64,000 bases of DNA from Phellopilus nigrolimitatus (Eukaryota > Basidiomycota > Agaricomycetes > Hymenochaetales > Hymenochaetaceae), in assembly GCA_021029095.1 (NCBI GenBank), contig JAJOHG010000064.1, positions 90,926 through 154,925 of the forward strand, written 5' to 3'. Below the pieces are notes generated by a model. The model searched no databases. It was not told the origin of the DNA and saw only the letters and a program-made list of their open reading frames with translations. Positions 60,461 through 64,000 of the stretch are shown here, one piece after another. Every line of letters starts with the position of its first letter. Positions within the stretch are counted from its first letter, which is position 1. The translations under genes were made by a program, and so were the position numbers.

Positions 60461-60516
60461 ACGCGTCGGGTCACGTGCAGTATAAATCACGTGATAAAGA
60501 TGCCCCAACGACGTCA
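60461..60516. promoter_or_regulatory. Bidirectional promoter cluster, arm B copy
   Basis: ACGCGT, two CACGTG and a TGACGTC-type site recur in mirror order between the CaaX gene and the decayed gene; all four core sites are unchanged relative to arm A. Confidence 0.5.
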
Positions 60517-60576
60517 TTCTCATTGCAGGTCGGTGGCCACGAGTCCTACTCGCTTTGTTGCTCACTGTCCACCACG

Positions 60577-61695
60577 ATGACCGACACCAAAGACACAACA
60601 CCGACGCCAAGTGCAACGGCCGCAGAGAAGACCCCGCTCCCTCCGTCGCCGCCATCTCGCCACCCGTCCACACAGCCCTTAGCCGTGCCAGGTGCGTACA
60701 GCGACTCCAAACCCGCGCCCGACGACGTCCCCAGCCCGCACGCCTCCCAGGTGCGGCCGGGCGCCGCCTCGGGCTTCCTCAACCGCGCGCTGTCGAAGGA
60801 CAACCGCCGCACCGCGCGGCGCTTCTTCTCCGCGTACGCGCAGACGTGGGTCGGGATGTCGCCCGTGTGGCTCATGGGCGAGGCGCTCACGCCCGGTAAG
60901 AAGGTCGGCACGCAGTTCCGCAAAGGGACGCGGAGCCTCGCGGACGCAGCGGAGGACGTCCGCCGCGTGGTAGCGACGAGCGGGCGGGACGTCGTCGTCA
61001 TCGTAGACGAGAAGCTACGGGGCAGCGGCGGGAGCGGGAAGCAGATGGCGGAGCGCACGGCGGAGGTCATCAAGGCTGCCGGGTAAGCAATTTTTCTTCT
61101 CTTCTATTATATGCCCAATTACACACTAGCTAACCTCGGACTCAGTGAAAATGCTATCCTGGTCGTAACAGCCTCCCTGGAGAAGCTCACGACCCAGCTC
61201 CCCGACGGCAAGGGCAAGGGCAAGGGGAAAGAAGACGGCAAGTCGAAGCTCAACGTGCTCAATCTGCGCGAGCTCGCGCACGACCCCGCGCTCAAACGCT
61301 CGATGCAGAAGCACGGGCGCGACGCGCTCGTGCTGCTCGACGGCGCGCTCAAGCACCCCGTCGTCGTCACGGGCGTCTCCGGGTTCGCGCGCACGCGCGG
61401 GATCCCACACGCCGATGCGCTACTGCGGCTCGCGAGCCTCGGGCTCGGCAAGATCCTGCGCGCACTCCCGGAGGACGTGCAGGCCGAGGTCAGCGAGCAC
61501 GCCGAGGCGAAGATAGAAGAGATCGACGCGGAGGAGCTCGAGCGCCGGAGCACGCAGGAGGAGCGTGCGGAGGCGGAGAGCCTGGGGGGTATCTCAGAGA
61601 AGTCTCCGGCACCGGAGGTGGAGGGAGAGCTCCCCGGCGAGAAAGACGACCCTTACGCTGCGATGAAGGAGGAAAACAAATGCATTGTCATGTAA
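60577..61695 (+). CDS. Unknown protein with C-terminal CaaX box (arm B copy)
   Basis: Two exons, 60577-61082 and 61146-61695, give 351 aa, apparently identical to the arm A protein including the CIVM ending. Unlike the G3BP-like gene in the same arm, this copy has no indel, even though it is GC-rich and contains GGGG and CCCC runs. If arm B is a real duplication, the gene is present twice and both copies should be functional, sharing the same promoter elements. Confidence 0.72.
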
Positions 61696-62535
61696 GACTG
61701 ACGCCACCCGCCGTTGGGTAATGTAGGTAACGACCCACAGCATCTTGTATAATTCTGCATACACGGACTGTTGCATCTTTCCCTTACACACATGCATTCA
61801 TCTGCTTATGGCTTTCCTTAAATCAAAGGCATGTTTGGCTTGTCACATGGTGTCGATCCAGCCATCAGTCATCCGTAATTTTAGAGCGTTCACCTACTTG
61901 CTATTGCAAATGTTTTTCGAAAACTACAATCTACAAGACAAGGAAATACATACACTGTCAATCGGGAGTAGAACCATAGCTCGCAAGAAAGAGGAGAGAA
62001 GAACGCCCCGCAGCTCAAGTGCACAAAAAGGAGGATGGATTGCATAACATCACATCGGAGTACTTAGCCGAGCATAGGTAGTTCAAACATAAGTAGACCC
62101 TTCAAGACGCACATGCGAGGCAGGCACACGAAGGCGATAGTATTCCGAGAGGCAGGCGGATGGAGGGAAGCGAGGAATAAAGGGCGGCAGAGGGGTAAGC
62201 GGAGGGTAAGCACATAAGGAGGTCGTGAAGGGGGGACAGGTGACGATGCGAGGATAGATAGCGACGTGCAAATGAGGACGGAAGGAGATGGAGAGAAGAG
62301 AAGAAAAAGCGAAAGCCAAGAGACGAACAACAATGTGAGCAGACAATGTCGACAGAGGGAGGAACAAGTAAGAAAGAGAAGAAAGAGTAAAAAAGCGTAT
62401 AAAAAGACCGACTACCACCACCAGATTAGACCACCAGCCAGACCACCAGCTGCCACGGAAAAATACAACACCAACGTCTTCCAACGATGCAGGTCATGAA
62501 GAATAGCATTTTTTAGACGTCCACAAGCCGCCGTT
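61696..62535. other. Mirror of the G3BP/CaaX convergent 3' regions
   Basis: Reverse complement of 39,462-40,301; here the A/G-rich plus strand corresponds to the pyrimidine-rich sense strand of the G3BP-like gene. No gene is recognised. Confidence 0.5.
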
Positions 62536-64000
62536 TTACGCCTTGCCAGGCGGGATGGCACGCCCGCGGCCACGGCCGCGGAACCCACCGCGGTCCATGC
62601 CCTGAGGCATACCCCCGCGTGGGCCGCGCGGGGGCGGGCGCTCGCCCCGCTCCTTCTTCGTCTCGATGATGATGCGGAGCGGCTGCTCCAGGCCGACGTC
62701 CACGCGAATACCTCCATCGCCGCCCTGCGACGACAGCAGCGACGCGACGATCGCCTTCTTCGCCGACTCGAGCTCCTCGTACTCGACGAATGCACATGCA
62801 CGGTCACGCACGATCTCGGTTTTCTTGACCTTGCCCCCATACCGGACGAGCAGACCATCGAGCTGCTCGTTCGTCAGCGGATCAACGACGCCCTTGAATT
62901 GAAAAGTTACTTTGCAGTGTTCATCATCCTAATGAAAATTGCAGCTCACCTTAACGAAGACATGCGGAGTCGTGACTGCCATCGCCTGCTGGTACAATGG
63001 ATGTGCATCGGCGCGACCACCCTTCGGCCCGTGGAAGGCACCCCTACCAGGAGCAGGCGCAGGCGCCGAGACAACGGGAGTCTGCGTGCCGCTCGGCGGC
63101 GGCGACGGAGCTCCACGCTCATCCCGCGCGACTCCTGCGCGACGGCCGGACCCCACTTCTTCGAGTTTGCCGCTGCGAGGTTCGCCCAGGTCTTGGGCGT
63201 GGACGGAGCGGCATGGTGTACAGGAGTAGGGGCGGCCTGAGCGACAGGTGCAGGCTTGGGTGAGGGTGAAGGCTGCGCAACGGCAGGCGCAGGCGCAGGT
63301 GCCGGGGTCGGTTCGCGAGCGGGAACTGGCTCTGGCTCCGGCGCCTGCTTCGACAACAGGCTCCGCGACAGGCTCAGGCTCCTTCTCAGGCTCGACGTGG
63401 CTAAGACCATTCGGTAGAGGTTCTCGGGCTCTTCGACCGGCACAGGCGCAGGCTCGGGGACAGGCTCCGGAATGGGCTCCGGAGCAATCTCGACCGGTGC
63501 AGGTGCGGGGATATTGACAGGCGGTGCAGGCTCCGGTTCAGGCTGGTGCTCGATGGGTGCCGGGGCCGGCTCAGCCTGCAGCTCCGTCGCATCGGCACTC
63601 TCGTCGTCTTCGACGCTCTCCTCCTTCAGGAACGGAAAATGTCGTTGAGGACGAAGTAACCGTTGGGCTGCTCAGCGAGGAAAAACGTCTGCACGAATTT
63701 GCGCCAGGCCTCGTTGCGGTTGGACATCTCGCCAATGACCTGGATGATGATGCCGCCCGCAGCAGATGCCTGCGCATCGACCGAATGGATGAAGACCTTG
63801 CAGTCCTGGAAGCCGATCTGCAGGATTTTTTGGTGGATTTCCTGATCGACGCACCGGGTAAATATACATGGCGTTACGAACGCGCAAAAAAAAAAGGATT
63901 GTGTTCTCACCTGCTGGCCAAAGCACGGACGCCCATCGTCACCCTCCGTGCCGTGAGTGAAGGTCGAGTTTTTAGTGTAGAAGCAATGCAGGCGGTTGGA
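62536..64000 (-). pseudogene. G3BP/Bre5-like NTF2+RRM gene, arm B copy, frameshifted and cut by window end
   Basis: Exon 3 (62536-62892; RRM and RGG tail) is intact. Exon 2 (62950-63841) is 892 nt against 894 in arm A and contains four single-base indels relative to arm A: AAA to AA near 63631, TTT to TT at 63421, an added T near 63349, and CC to C near 63111. Each breaks the linker frame. Exon 1 begins at 63911 and runs off the window. All four changes are one-base length changes, three of them in short homopolymers; there is no accumulation of substitutions or stops, as would be expected for an old pseudogene. Sequence error in a low-coverage copy is therefore a serious alternative to genuine inactivation. 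Confidence 0.7.

Larger units (their letters stand above)
55884..64000 (-). repeat. Arm B of the large inverted duplication, continues past window end
   Basis: Reverse complement of 37,995-46,109, near-identical over 8.1 kb. The left limit is sharp at ACTCTAACC (55884), about 140 bp upstream of the COQ3 start codon. Differences from arm A that I can see include substitutions, a 4-base length change at about 57,703-57,727, and single-base indels at about 57,617, 58,306, 58,334, 58,781, 63,110, 63,349, 63,421 and 63,631. The right limit is beyond the window. Confidence 0.97.

Noticed and set aside
37995..64000. Mating-type or centromere-type inverted repeat
   Set aside because: No homeodomain, pheromone, receptor or centromeric retroelement sequence lies in the arms or spacer; the two arm-borne genes whose families I can name are a G3BP-like gene and DUF6534, and neither is a mating or centromere gene.

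Overview
The window reads as genomic DNA of a basidiomycete fungus, most likely an Agaricomycete. Most genes are split by many 48-75 nt GT-AG introns. The gene set is also typical: an Rrm4-type endosomal RNA-binding protein, several fast-evolving F-box proteins, Kss1/Fus3-type MAP kinases, DUF6534 membrane proteins and Dal5/Tna1-like MFS carriers. I cannot name the species. Exon structures below were assembled by eye from frame continuity, splice-site consensus and remembered family motifs.

Left part (1-37.9 kb), apparently single-copy sequence: a PNRC-motif (decapping-activator-like) gene followed by a long pyrimidine-rich stretch; an F-box protein; a convergent second F-box/LRR-like protein; the DEAD-box helicase Mak5; a third F-box protein; a PhoD-like secreted phosphatase; then, on the minus strand, an Rrm4-like protein, the spindle checkpoint protein Mad3/BubR1 and two neighbouring Kss1/Fus3-type MAP kinases (378 and 350 aa); then dynactin p27 and an MFS transporter on the plus strand.

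Right part (37.9-64 kb) is dominated by a large near-identical inverted duplication. Arm A (about 37,995-46,109) carries a G3BP/Bre5-like NTF2+RRM gene, a CaaX-tailed unknown protein, a decayed gene with in-frame TAGs and a DUF6534 gene. Arm B (55,884-64,000, running off the window) carries the same four genes in mirror order. The 9.8-kb spacer holds a TA-flanked 824-bp MITE, a third diverged DUF6534 gene, a 131-bp MITE, a second MFS transporter and COQ3. Arm A homology stops exactly at the TA target site of the 824-bp MITE. Arm B differs from arm A by scattered substitutions, one codon-level polymorphic patch and several single-base homopolymer indels. So either a real inverted segmental duplication or two haplotypes joined head to head must be considered.

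Several conserved genes (MAK5, RRM4-like, COQ3, PhoD) each show one extra base, mostly in a short C/G run, breaking an otherwise intact frame. This looks more like residual sequencing indels than parallel pseudogenisation, and it colours how the arm B frameshifts should be read. I found no rRNA, convincing tRNA, CRISPR, virus or transposase gene.
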